Source: Pseudomonas fildesensis
GTDB taxonomy: Bacteria > Pseudomonadota > Gammaproteobacteria > Pseudomonadales > Pseudomonadaceae
Assembly: GCF_001050345.1 (NCBI RefSeq)
Contig: NZ_LFMW01000012.1
Span: forward strand, 515,471 to 579,470
Direction of reading: 5' to 3'
Length of the DNA stretch: 64,000 nt
Part shown: positions 16,913 to 26,263 of the stretch, in pieces
How the letters are laid out: every line of letters begins with the position of its first letter
Position numbering within the stretch: position 1 is the stretch's first letter
Position numbers and translations under genes: made by a program
The notes under the pieces: model-generated
Told to the model about the DNA's origin: nothing
Seen by the model: the letters and a program-made list of their open reading frames with translations, nothing else
Database searches by the model: none

Positions 16913-18211
16913 ATGGTTGATCACTCCATGCAATCCTCCCCCCGTAAGTCCCGCCGCTGGATGTTCGGCCTGCTTGTGCTGCTGGTTATCGCCGGCCTGT
17001 GCTGGAAATTCTGGCCCGGCGGCGTTGCCCACAAAGACGCACCGGCCGGTCACACCAGCAAGACCGGCATGGCGCGCCCGGGCTTCGGTGGCTCCACCGG
17101 CGCAGTGCCGGTGCGCGTGGCGCCGGCGGTGCAGGGGGAGTTCCCGGTGTACTACAAGGCCTTGGGCACGGTAACCGCGCTCAATACCATCAATGTGCGC
17201 AGCCGGGTGGGCGGAGAGTTGGTCAAGATCGCCTTTGAAGAAGGGCAGATGGTCAAGGCCGGTGACCTGCTGGCCCAAATCGACCCGCGCAGCTACCAGA
17301 ACGCCTTGCTCCAGGCCCAGGGCACGCTGATGCAGAACCAGGCCCAGCTGAAAAACGCCCAGGTCGACGTCGAGCGTTATCGCGGCCTCTACGCCCAGGA
17401 CAGTATCGCCAAGCAAACCCTGGACACCGCCGAAGCGCTGGTCCTGCAATACCAGGGCACCGTCAAGACGAACCAGGGCGCGGTGGATGACGCCAAGCTC
17501 AACCTCGAATTCACCAGAATCCGCGCGCCTATCACCGGCCGGGTCGGTTTGCGTCAAGTCGACGTGGGCAACCTGGTGGCCGCCAACGACACCACGTTCC
17601 TCGCCGTGATCACCCAGACCCAGCCGATCAGCGTGGCCTTCACCCTGCCGGAAAATACCCTGGAAACCGTGCTCGCCCGTTACCACGCCGGCAACAAGCT
17701 GCCGGTCGAAGCCTGGGACCGTGGCGACGCCAAGCGCCAGGCCACTGGCGTGCTGCAAAGCCTCGACAACCAGATCGACGTGACCACCGGTACCCTGAAG
17801 TTCAAGGCCCGCTTCGATAATAAGGACCAGGCACTGTTCCCGAACCAGTTCGTCAATGTGCATCTGCTCGCCGACACCTTGCACAATGTGGTGCTGGTAC
17901 CTTCCGCGGCGATTCAGTTTGGCAACACCGGCACCTTTGTCTACAAGCTCGACGGCGACAAGAAGGTCAAGGTCCAGCCGCTGGTGGTGGGTGACAACGA
18001 TGGCGACAACACTGTGGTCAAGGAAGGCCTGGTCGCCGGAGACCGCGTGGTGCTCGAAGGCACCGACCGTCTCAAGGAAGGTAGCGAAATCGAAGTGGTC
18101 AACGACAGCAGCCAAGTGCCGACCACCCCGACTGAACACCTGCAAGGCAAGCCGGCAGCAAAAGGGGAGACCGGGGCTGACGCCGGCAAGGCGCAAAAGG
18201 TCGGTTCATGA
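16913..18211 (+). CDS. muxA: RND efflux periplasmic adaptor (MdtA/MuxA)
   Basis: The 432-aa membrane fusion protein links the inner-membrane pumps to the outer-membrane channel. It has an N-terminal membrane anchor (residues 16-37), a barrel-sandwich lipoyl half-motif (VRSRVGGELVKIAFEEGQMVKAGDLLAQIDP), an alpha-helical hairpin (about 120-185) and the second lipoyl half (RIRAPITGRVGLRQVDVGN). No lipobox is seen. Its stop overlaps muxB by ATGA. An in-frame ATG at 16928 is an alternative start. Confidence 0.9.
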   Translation: MVDHSMQSSPRKSRRWMFGLLVLLVIAGLCWKFWPGGVAHKDAPAGHTSKTGMARPGFGGSTGAVPVRVAPAVQGEFPVYYKALGTVTALNTINVRSRVGGELVKIAFEEGQMVKAGDLLAQIDPRSYQNALLQAQGTLMQNQAQLKNAQVDVERYRGLYAQDSIAKQTLDTAEALVLQYQGTVKTNQGAVDDAKLNLEFTRIRAPITGRVGLRQVDVGNLVAANDTTFLAVITQTQPISVAFTLPENTLETVLARYHAGNKLPVEAWDRGDAKRQATGVLQSLDNQIDVTTGTLKFKARFDNKDQALFPNQFVNVHLLADTLHNVVLVPSAAIQFGNTGTFVYKLDGDKKVKVQPLVVGDNDGDNTVVKEGLVAGDRVVLEGTDRLKEGSEIEVVNDSSQVPTTPTEHLQGKPAAKGETGADAGKAQKVGS

Positions 18212-21200
18212 ACCTGTCGCGGCTGTTTATCCTTCGCCCGGTCGCCACCACGCTGAGCATGCTGGCCATTGTCCTGGCCGGCATCATCTCCTATCGCCTG
18301 TTGCCGGTCTCGGCCTTGCCCCAGGTGGATTACCCGACCATCCGGGTGATGACCCTTTACCCCGGCGCCAGCCCGGACGTGATGACCAGCGCGGTCACCG
18401 CGCCCCTGGAGCGCCAGTTCGGGCAAATGCCCGGCCTGACCCAGATGGCGTCGACCAGCTCCGGCGGCGCGTCCGTACTCACCCTGCGCTTCAACCTCGA
18501 CATCAACATGGATGTCGCCGAGCAACAGGTTCAGGCCGCGATCAACGCCGCCACCAACCTGCTGCCCAAGGATTTGCCGGCGCCGCCGGTGTACAACAAG
18601 GTCAACCCGGCGGACACCCCGGTGCTGACCTTGGCGATCACTTCCAAGACCATGTTGCTGCCCAAGCTCAATGACTTGGTCGACACCCGCATGGCGCAGA
18701 AAATCGCCCAGATCAGTGGCGTCGGCATGGTCAGTATCGCCGGTGGCCAGCGCCAGGCCGTGCGCATCAAGGTCAACCCCGAGGCCCTGGCGGCCAACGG
18801 CTTGAACCTCTCGGACGTGCGCACCCTGATCGCCGCGTCCAACGTCAACCAGCCCAAGGGCAACTTCGACGGTCCCACCCGCGTATCAATGCTCGACGCC
18901 AACGACCAGTTGGTCTCGCCTCAGCAATATGCCGAACTGATCCTTGCCTACAACAATGGCGCGCCGCTGCGCCTTAAAGATGTGGCGCAGATCGTCGACG
19001 GCGCCGAAAACGAACGCCTCGCCGCGTGGGCCAATGAAAACCAGGCTGTGCTGCTGAACATCCAGCGCCAGCCGGGTGCCAACGTGATTGAGGTGGTCGA
19101 TCGCATCAAGGCGCTGTTACCGAGCATCACCGACAACCTGCCTGCCGGCCTTGACGTCACTGTACTCACCGACCGCACCCAGACCATCCGCGCCTCGGTT
19201 ACCGATGTGCAGCACGAATTGCTCATCGCCATCGCCCTGGTGGTGATGGTCACGTTCCTGTTCCTGCGCCGGGTCAGCGCCACGATCATTCCGTCCATCG
19301 CCGTGCCGCTGTCGCTGATAGGCACCTTTGGCGTGATGTACCTGGCGGGCTTCTCCATCAACAACCTGACGCTGATGGCCCTGACCATCGCCACCGGGTT
19401 TGTGGTGGACGACGCCATCGTGATGCTGGAGAACATTTCCCGCTATATCGAGGAAGGCGAGACGCCGATGGCCGCTGCGCTCAAGGGCGCCAAGCAGATC
19501 GGCTTCACCCTTATTTCCCTGACCCTGTCGCTGATCGCGGTATTGATCCCGCTGCTGTTCATGGCCGACGTGGTCGGGCGACTGTTCCGCGAATTCGCCA
19601 TCACCCTGGCGGTGGCGATCCTGATTTCCCTGGTGGTGTCCCTGACCCTGACGCCGATGATGTGCGCGCGCTTGCTCAAGCGCGAACCCAAGGAAGAGGA
19701 ACAAAGCCGTTTCTACAAGGCCAGCGGCGCCTGGATCGACTGGATGGTCGAAGCCTACGGCCGCAAGTTGCAGTGGGTGCTCAAGCACCAGCCGCTGACC
19801 CTGCTGGTGGCCATCGCCACCCTGGGCCTGACGGTGGTGTTGTATCTGGTGGTGCCCAAGGGCTTTTTCCCGGTGCAGGACACCGGCGTGATCCAGGGCA
19901 TTTCCGAGGCGCCGCAGTCGATTTCCTTTGCTGCGATGAGCCAGCGCCAGCAGGCGTTGGCGAAGATCATCCTCGCCGACCCTTCGGTGCAAAGCCTGTC
20001 GTCGTATATCGGTGTGGATGGCGACAACGCCACCCTTAACAGTGGCCGCTTGCTGATCAACCTCAAGCCCCATGGCCAGCGCGACTTGAGCGCGGCCCAG
20101 GTGATCACGCGCCTGCAACCGGAAATCGACAAACTCGTGGGCATCCGCCTGTTTATGCAGCCGGTGCAGGACTTGACCATCGAAGACCGTGTCAGCCGTA
20201 CCCAGTACCAGTTCAGCATGTCCTCGCCGGACTCAGAGCTGCTGGCCCTGTGGAGCGGCAAGCTGGTGCACACCCTCAGCCAGTTGCCCGAGCTCACCGA
20301 CGTCGCCAGCGACCTGCAGGACAAAGGTTTGCAGGTGTACCTGGTAATCGACCGCGATGCGGCTTCGCGCCTCGGCGTCAGCGTGTCGACCATCACCGAT
20401 GCGCTGTACGACGCCTTTGGCCAACGGCAGATTTCCACGATTTACACCCAGGCCAGCCAGTACCGGGTGGTGTTGCAGGCCCAGACGGGTGAAACCCTGG
20501 GCCCGGATGCGCTGAACCAGATCCATGTAAAAACCACCGACGGCGGCCAGGTGCGGCTGTCGAGCCTGGCCCGGGTGGAACAGCGTCAGGCGCAGTTGGC
20601 GATTGCGCATATCGGCCAGTTCCCGGCGGTGATGATGTCCTTCAACCTGGCCCCCGGCGTCGCGCTGGGCAAAGGCGTGGAGCTGATCAACCAGGCCCAG
20701 AAAGACATCGGCATGCCGGTAGGCGTGCAAACCCAATTCCAGGGCGCTGCCCAGGCGTTCGAGGCGTCGCTGTCGAGCACCTTGCTGCTGATCCTGGCGG
20801 CGGTGGTCACCATGTACATCGTGCTCGGCGTGCTCTATGAGAGCTATATCCACCCGATCACCATCCTCTCGACCTTGCCTTCGGCGGCGGTGGGGGCCTT
20901 GCTGGCCTTGCTGCTCAGCGGCAATGACCTGGGGATGATCGCGATCATCGGCATCATCTTGCTGATCGGTATTGTGAAAAAGAACGCGATCATGATGATC
21001 GACTTCGCCCTCGACGCCGAACGCAACCAGGGCCTCGACCCGCAGACCGCGATCTACCAGGCGGCGCTGTTGCGTTTCCGGCCGATCCTGATGACTACCC
21101 TGGCCGCGCTGTTCGGTGCGGTGCCGCTGATGCTGGCCACGGGTTCCGGTGCGGAATTGCGCCAGCCCCTGGGCCTGGTGATGGTCGGCGGCTTGCTGGT

Positions 21201-21309
21201 GAGCCAGGTGCTGACGCTGTTCACCACACCGGTGATCTACCTGTACTTCGATCGACTTGGCCGGCGCTGGCGCAAAGAGCCGCAGAGCCTGGAGCCGGTT
21301 GAGTCATGA
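18208..21309 (+). CDS. muxB: RND efflux transporter, first of two (MdtB/MuxB)
   Basis: The 1033-aa inner-membrane pump has the RND topology of 12 helices with two large periplasmic loops. The proton-relay Asp pair is in TGFVVDDAIVMLENISRYIE of helix 4. The N-terminus (NLSRLFILRPVATTL) closely resembles that of the next gene, showing the duplication seen in MdtBC and MuxBC, which work as a heteromeric trimer. It overlaps both neighbours by ATGA, so the four genes are translationally coupled. Confidence 0.93.
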   Translation: MNLSRLFILRPVATTLSMLAIVLAGIISYRLLPVSALPQVDYPTIRVMTLYPGASPDVMTSAVTAPLERQFGQMPGLTQMASTSSGGASVLTLRFNLDINMDVAEQQVQAAINAATNLLPKDLPAPPVYNKVNPADTPVLTLAITSKTMLLPKLNDLVDTRMAQKIAQISGVGMVSIAGGQRQAVRIKVNPEALAANGLNLSDVRTLIAASNVNQPKGNFDGPTRVSMLDANDQLVSPQQYAELILAYNNGAPLRLKDVAQIVDGAENERLAAWANENQAVLLNIQRQPGANVIEVVDRIKALLPSITDNLPAGLDVTVLTDRTQTIRASVTDVQHELLIAIALVVMVTFLFLRRVSATIIPSIAVPLSLIGTFGVMYLAGFSINNLTLMALTIATGFVVDDAIVMLENISRYIEEGETPMAAALKGAKQIGFTLISLTLSLIAVLIPLLFMADVVGRLFREFAITLAVAILISLVVSLTLTPMMCARLLKREPKEEEQSRFYKASGAWIDWMVEAYGRKLQWVLKHQPLTLLVAIATLGLTVVLYLVVPKGFFPVQDTGVIQGISEAPQSISFAAMSQRQQALAKIILADPSVQSLSSYIGVDGDNATLNSGRLLINLKPHGQRDLSAAQVITRLQPEIDKLVGIRLFMQPVQDLTIEDRVSRTQYQFSMSSPDSELLALWSGKLVHTLSQLPELTDVASDLQDKGLQVYLVIDRDAASRLGVSVSTITDALYDAFGQRQISTIYTQASQYRVVLQAQTGETLGPDALNQIHVKTTDGGQVRLSSLARVEQRQAQLAIAHIGQFPAVMMSFNLAPGVALGKGVELINQAQKDIGMPVGVQTQFQGAAQAFEASLSSTLLLILAAVVTMYIVLGVLYESYIHPITILSTLPSAAVGALLALLLSGNDLGMIAIIGIILLIGIVKKNAIMMIDFALDAERNQGLDPQTAIYQAALLRFRPILMTTLAALFGAVPLMLATGSGAELRQPLGLVMVGGLLVSQVLTLFTTPVIYLYFDRLGRRWRKEPQSLEPVES

Positions 21310-24300
21310 ACCTGTCCGGACCTTTCATCCGCCGGCCGGTAGCGACCATGCTGCTGAGCCTGGCGATCATGCTGCTGGGCGGCGTCAGCTTCAATTTGCT
21401 ACCGGTGTCGCCGCTGCCGCAGATCGACTTCCCGGTCATCGTGGTGTCGGCCAGCTTGCCCGGCGCGAGCCCCGAGGTGATGGCATCCACCGTTGCGACG
21501 CCGCTGGAGCGTTCGTTCGGTGCGATTGCCGGCATCACCACCATGAGCAGTTCGTCGAGCCAGGGTTCGACGCGGGTGATCCTCGCGTTCGACTCCGACC
21601 GCGATATCAACGGTGCGGCGCGGGAAGTGCAGGCGGCGATCAACGCCTCGCGCAACCTGCTGCCCAGCGGCATGCGTAGCATGCCCACCTACAAGAAAAT
21701 CAACCCGTCCCAGGCGCCGATCATGGTGCTGTCGCTGACCTCGGACGTGTTGCAAAAGGGCCAGCTCTACGACCTGGCCTCGACCATCCTCTCGCAAAGC
21801 CTGTCCCAGGTGCCGGGTGTGGGCGAAGTGCAGATCGGCGGCAGCTCCCTGCCTGCGGTGCGCATCGAGCTCGAACCCAAGGCCCTCGACCAGTACGGCG
21901 TGGCCCTGGACGATGTGCGCAACACCATCGCCAACGCCAACCAGCGCCGGCCCAAGGGTTCCCTGGAAGACGGCGAGCGCAACTGGCAGATCCAGGCCAA
22001 CGACCAGCTGGAAAAAGCCAAGGACTATGAGCCGCTGCTGATTCGCTACCAGAACGGCGCAGCCCTGCGCCTGGGCGACGTGGCCAAGATCAGCGACGGC
22101 GTGGAAGACCGCTACAACAGTGGTTTCTTCAACAATGATTCGGCGGTGCTGCTGGTGATCAACCGCCAGTCCGGCGCCAACATTATCGAGACCGTCAAGC
22201 AGATCAAGGCGCAGTTGCCGGCGTTGCAGGCGGTGCTGCCGTCCAGCGTCAAGCTCAGCCTGGCCATGGACCGCTCGCCGGTGATCACCGCGACCTTGCA
22301 CGAAGCCGAGATGACGTTGCTGATCGCCGTGGTCCTGGTGATCCTGGTGGTGTACCTGTTCCTCGGTAACTTCCGCGCCTCGCTGATTCCGACCCTGGCG
22401 GTGCCGGTGTCGCTGGTGGGCACCTTTGCGGTGATGTACCTGTTCGGTTTCTCGTTGAACAACTTCTCGCTGATGGCGCTGATCCTCGCCACCGGTCTGG
22501 TGGTCGACGATGCCATCGTGGTGCTGGAGAACATCTCCCGGCATATCGACGAGGGCGTGCCGCCGATGAAGGCGGCGTACCTGGGGGCCAAGGAGGTCGG
22601 CTTTACCTTGCTGTCGATGAACGTGTCGCTGGTGGCGGTGTTCCTGTCCATCCTGTTTATGGGCGGGATCGTTACCAACCTGTTCCGCGAGTTTTCCATC
22701 ACCCTGTCGGCGGCGATCATCGTATCGCTGATTGTGTCGCTGACCCTGACGCCCATGCTCTGCGCGCGCTGGCTCAAGCCCCACGTCAAAGGCGAGATGA
22801 CCGGGTTGCAGCGCTGGAGCCAGAAGGTCAACGACCGCATGGTGGCCGGCTACGCCACCAGCCTGGACTGGGTGCTACGCCATCGGCGCCTGACGCTGCT
22901 CAGCCTGTTGATCACTGTGGGCGTGAATATCGCCCTGTACGTGGTCGTGCCGAAAACCTTCATGCCCCAGCAGGACACCGGGCAGTTGATCGGGTTTGTG
23001 CGCGGCGACGACGGGCTGTCGTTCAGCGTGATGCAGCCGAAGATGGAAATTTACCGCAAGGCGGTGCTGCAAGACCCGGCGGTGCTCAGCGTGGCCGGGT
23101 TTATCGGCGGTAACAGCGGCACCAACAACGCGGTGATGCTGGTGCGCCTCAAGCCCATCAGCGAACGCAAGATTTCCGCCCAGGCCGTGATCGAGCGCTT
23201 GCGTAAAAGCGTGCCGCTGGTGCCGGGCGGGCGCCTGTTCCTGATGGCCGACCAGGACCTGCAATTCGGCGGCAGCCGTGACCAGTCCAGCGCGCAGTAT
23301 TCCTACATCCTGCAAAGCGGTGATCTGGCGGCTTTGCGCCTGTGGTACCCGAAAGTGGTGAGCGCCTTGCGCGAACTGCCGGAGCTCACCGCCATCGACG
23401 CCCGCGAAGGCCGAGGCGCCGCCCAGGTCACGCTGATCGTCGACCGTGACCAGGCCAAGCGCCTGGGAATCGATATGGACATGGTCACGGCGGTGTTGAA
23501 CAACGCCTACAGCCAGCGGCAGATTTCCACGATCTACGACAGCCTCAACCAGTACCAGGTAGTGATGGAGGTCAACCCTAAGTACGCCCAGGACCCGATC
23601 ACCCTCAACCAGATGCAGGTGATCACTTCCACCGGGGCGCGGGTGCCGTTGTCGACCATCGCCCATTACGAAAACAGCCTGGCGGATGACCGCGTCAGCC
23701 ACGAAGGCCAGTTCGCCTCGGAAAACATTGCCTTCGACATGTCGCCCGGCGTGACGGTGGAGCAGGGCACCGCTGCCATTGAGCGGGCGATTGCCAAGGT
23801 CGGCTTGCCGGAAGACGTGATCGCCAAGATGGCCGGCACCGCCGATGCTTTCGCGGCCACGCAGAAGGGCCAGCCGTTCATGATTCTCGGCGCGCTGGTG
23901 GCGGTGTATCTGGTGTTGGGCATTCTGTATGAAAGCTACATCCACCCGCTGACGATTCTCTCGACGTTGCCGTCGGCCGGGGTCGGGGCCTTGCTCTCGA
24001 TCTACCTGCTGGGCGGTGAGTTCAGTTTGATCTCCCTGCTGGGGCTGTTCCTGCTGATCGGGGTGGTGAAGAAAAACGCGATCCTGATGATCGACCTGGC
24101 GCTGCAACTGGAGCGCCATGAGGGCATGAGCCCGCTGGAGTCGATTCGCAGCGCTTGCCTGTTGCGCTTGCGGCCGATTCTGATGACCACGCTGGCCGCG
24201 ATCCTAGGCGCCTTGCCGCTGTTGCTCGGCACGGCCGAAGGCGCGGAAATGCGCCAGCCCCTGGGCCTGACCATTATCGGCGGCCTGGTGTTCAGCCAGA

Positions 24301-24413
24301 TCCTGACCCTCTACACCACCCCGGTGGTTTACCTTTATCTCGACCGCGCGCGCCACCGCTTCAACGCTTGGCGCGGCGTGCGTACCGATGCTGCCCTGGA
24401 CACTGCGCTATGA
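21306..24413 (+). CDS. muxC: RND efflux transporter, second of two (MdtC/MuxC)
   Basis: The 1035-aa paralogue of MuxB carries the same helix-4 Asp pair in TGLVVDDAIVVLENISRHID and the usual VKKNAILMIDLAL segment in the C-terminal half. MuxBC/MdtBC type pumps in other bacteria export novobiocin, aztreonam, bile salts or similar compounds; the substrates here are not known. ATGA overlaps link it to muxB and opmB. Confidence 0.93.
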   Translation: MNLSGPFIRRPVATMLLSLAIMLLGGVSFNLLPVSPLPQIDFPVIVVSASLPGASPEVMASTVATPLERSFGAIAGITTMSSSSSQGSTRVILAFDSDRDINGAAREVQAAINASRNLLPSGMRSMPTYKKINPSQAPIMVLSLTSDVLQKGQLYDLASTILSQSLSQVPGVGEVQIGGSSLPAVRIELEPKALDQYGVALDDVRNTIANANQRRPKGSLEDGERNWQIQANDQLEKAKDYEPLLIRYQNGAALRLGDVAKISDGVEDRYNSGFFNNDSAVLLVINRQSGANIIETVKQIKAQLPALQAVLPSSVKLSLAMDRSPVITATLHEAEMTLLIAVVLVILVVYLFLGNFRASLIPTLAVPVSLVGTFAVMYLFGFSLNNFSLMALILATGLVVDDAIVVLENISRHIDEGVPPMKAAYLGAKEVGFTLLSMNVSLVAVFLSILFMGGIVTNLFREFSITLSAAIIVSLIVSLTLTPMLCARWLKPHVKGEMTGLQRWSQKVNDRMVAGYATSLDWVLRHRRLTLLSLLITVGVNIALYVVVPKTFMPQQDTGQLIGFVRGDDGLSFSVMQPKMEIYRKAVLQDPAVLSVAGFIGGNSGTNNAVMLVRLKPISERKISAQAVIERLRKSVPLVPGGRLFLMADQDLQFGGSRDQSSAQYSYILQSGDLAALRLWYPKVVSALRELPELTAIDAREGRGAAQVTLIVDRDQAKRLGIDMDMVTAVLNNAYSQRQISTIYDSLNQYQVVMEVNPKYAQDPITLNQMQVITSTGARVPLSTIAHYENSLADDRVSHEGQFASENIAFDMSPGVTVEQGTAAIERAIAKVGLPEDVIAKMAGTADAFAATQKGQPFMILGALVAVYLVLGILYESYIHPLTILSTLPSAGVGALLSIYLLGGEFSLISLLGLFLLIGVVKKNAILMIDLALQLERHEGMSPLESIRSACLLRLRPILMTTLAAILGALPLLLGTAEGAEMRQPLGLTIIGGLVFSQILTLYTTPVVYLYLDRARHRFNAWRGVRTDAALDTAL

Positions 24414-25993
24414 CCGATTCAATCAACGCCAATTCACCGCAGCCGGGATACTCACCTGACTTCATTGCACCGCAACCCCCTGTAGGAGCCGGCTTGCCGG
24501 CGAAAAACTCACAGGCACCCCGTTCCTCCAGGTTGGGCGCGTCATCGTTGGCGACCTTCGCGAGCAAGCTCGCTCCTACAGTGGGCTTGGCGATGTTGCT
24601 CAGCGCCTGCGCCATCGGCCCCGACTACAAACGCCCGGACGTCATCGAACCCGTCCAGTTCAAGGAAGCCCAGGGCTGGCGCCAGGCCACGCCGAGCGAC
24701 TCCCTGGCTCGTGGCGCCTGGTGGGAGCTGTACGGCGACCGCCAATTGAATGACTTGGTGCTGCGCCTCAATACCGCCAACCAGACCGTGGCCCAGGCCG
24801 AAGCGCGCTTTCGCCAGGCCCAGGCACTGGTGCGCAGCTCGCGCGGGGCGTTTTACCCCACCGTCGACCTGAGCGCCGGGAAAACCCGCGCGAGCCAGGG
24901 TACCGGCAGCAGCAATGCCAGTCTCAGCAGTTCCAGCAGCGGCATCCGCGACACCCTCAATGCGCAGTTGGGCGTGAGCTGGGAGGCCGATGTGTGGGGC
25001 AAGTTGCGCCGAGGCCTGGAGGCCAATGAGGCGAGCGCCGAAGCCAGCTCGGCGGACCTTGCGGCGATGCGCCTCAGCCAACAATCTGAACTGGTGCAAA
25101 GCTACCTGCAATTGCGGGTCATGGACGAACAGACCCGCCTGCTGCAAGCCACCCTGGAGACGTATCAGCGCTCCCTGCAAATGACCGAAAACCAATACCG
25201 CGCCGGCGTCTCCGGCAAGGATGCGGTTGCCCAGGCGCTAACCCAGCTGAAGACCACCCAGGCCAGCCTGATCGACCTGATCTGGCAGCGCGCGCAACTG
25301 GAAAACGCCATCGCCGTGTTGATCGGTGAAGCGCCGGCCAACTTCAACCTGGCCGTGAGCAAGGACATCCCGGCACTGCCGCAGATTCCGCTGAGCCTGC
25401 CCTCGCAACTGCTGGAGCGCCGCCCCGACATCGCCTCGGCAGAACGCTCGGTGATCGCCGCCAACGCCAATATAGGCGTGGCGAAGGCCGCCTATTACCC
25501 GGACTTGAGCCTTAGCCTGGCGGGTGGTTACTCCAGCAGCACCTACGCCGATTGGATCAGTTTGCCGAACCGTTTCTGGTCAGTGGGACCGAAACTGGCG
25601 ATGACCTTGTTCGACGGCGGTCAGCGCTCGGCGGAAGTCGATCGTACCGTGGCGTCCTATGACGAGACGGTGGCCAAGTACCGCCAGACCGTGCTCGACG
25701 GTTTCCGCGAAGTGGAAAACTACATGGTCCAGCTCAAGGTGCTGCAAGACGAGGCGGTGGTCAGCAATGAAGCGCTGGAGTCGGCACGGGAGTCGTTGCG
25801 GTTGACGCAGAACCAGTACAAGGCGGGGTTGATTGCTTATCTGGATGTGGTGACGGTGCAGGCGACGGCGTTGAGTAACGAGCGCACGGTGCTGACGTTG
25901 CTGCAGACACGCTTGGTGGCAAGTGTGCAACTGATCGCCGCGCTAGGCGGTGGATGGGATGGGCAAACGCCAATCGCCGAGAAGGAAGAGTAG
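24410..25993 (+). CDS. opmB: Outer-membrane efflux lipoprotein (OpmB) with REPIN-encoded N-terminal insert
   Basis: The mature part (from Cys67) is a TolC/OprM-type channel: two outer-membrane efflux repeats with GPDYKRPD after the lipobox, YYPDLSLSLAGGYSS, and a second helical repeat ending near residue 500. The start at 24410 overlaps the muxC stop (ATGA). Before the lipobox (MLLSAC, Cys67) there is an unusually long 66-residue leader. Residues 25-57 of it (VGAGLPAK ... ASKLAPT) are the in-frame translation of a 100-bp REPIN at 24481-24580. Without it the leader would be a normal 33 residues. No better start lies downstream: the only in-frame candidates leave too short a signal. Export of this variant is inference. 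Confidence 0.88.
   Translation: MTDSINANSPQPGYSPDFIAPQPPVGAGLPAKNSQAPRSSRLGASSLATFASKLAPTVGLAMLLSACAIGPDYKRPDVIEPVQFKEAQGWRQATPSDSLARGAWWELYGDRQLNDLVLRLNTANQTVAQAEARFRQAQALVRSSRGAFYPTVDLSAGKTRASQGTGSSNASLSSSSSGIRDTLNAQLGVSWEADVWGKLRRGLEANEASAEASSADLAAMRLSQQSELVQSYLQLRVMDEQTRLLQATLETYQRSLQMTENQYRAGVSGKDAVAQALTQLKTTQASLIDLIWQRAQLENAIAVLIGEAPANFNLAVSKDIPALPQIPLSLPSQLLERRPDIASAERSVIAANANIGVAKAAYYPDLSLSLAGGYSSSTYADWISLPNRFWSVGPKLAMTLFDGGQRSAEVDRTVASYDETVAKYRQTVLDGFREVENYMVQLKVLQDEAVVSNEALESARESLRLTQNQYKAGLIAYLDVVTVQATALSNERTVLTLLQTRLVASVQLIAALGGGWDGQTPIAEKEE
24481..24580. repeat. REPIN, family C, inside the opmB coding region
   Basis: It starts TGTAGGAGCCGGCTTGCCGG and ends with the inverted unit CGAGCAAGCTCGCTCCTACA, exactly 100 bp apart. 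The element at 53138-53237 has the same length, arms and much of the same centre (GAAAAAC, GGCACC, CGTTAACGACCTTCGCGAGC-like), so the identity is clear. It lies in the reading frame of opmB. Confidence 0.93.
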
Positions 25994-26000
25994 ATCGTTA

Positions 26001-26111
26001 GATCGTTCCCACGCTCTGCGTAGAAATGCCGCCCCGGACGCTCCGCGTCCCGTTGACGAATGTGACGCGGAGCGTCACGGGATGCGTTCCTTTGCTGCGC
26101 GCGGGAACGAG
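26001..26111. repeat. Inverted-repeat element, family D, degraded copy
   Basis: The left arm GATCGTTCCCACGCTCTGCG is intact and directly follows the opmB stop; the right arm survives as GATGCGTTCC ... GGGAACGA with changes. Internal GGACGCTCCGCGTCC and GTGACGCGGAGCGTCAC hairpins are kept. It may act as the transcript end of the mux operon. The remaining bases to 26263 show no ORF or recognised site. Confidence 0.8.
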
Positions 26112-26263
26112 GATTGCGGGCGTTTTAAGCCAGCCAATTGACGTCAAAATGCCAATGATGGCGCTCTGATAATTAATCAAGTGCTCAATAATTATTCTCG
26201 CTACAATCCGCCGCTTCGCCACTTGGCACTGGCCTATCGGGGCCGTTGCCCACGAGAAGTCCC

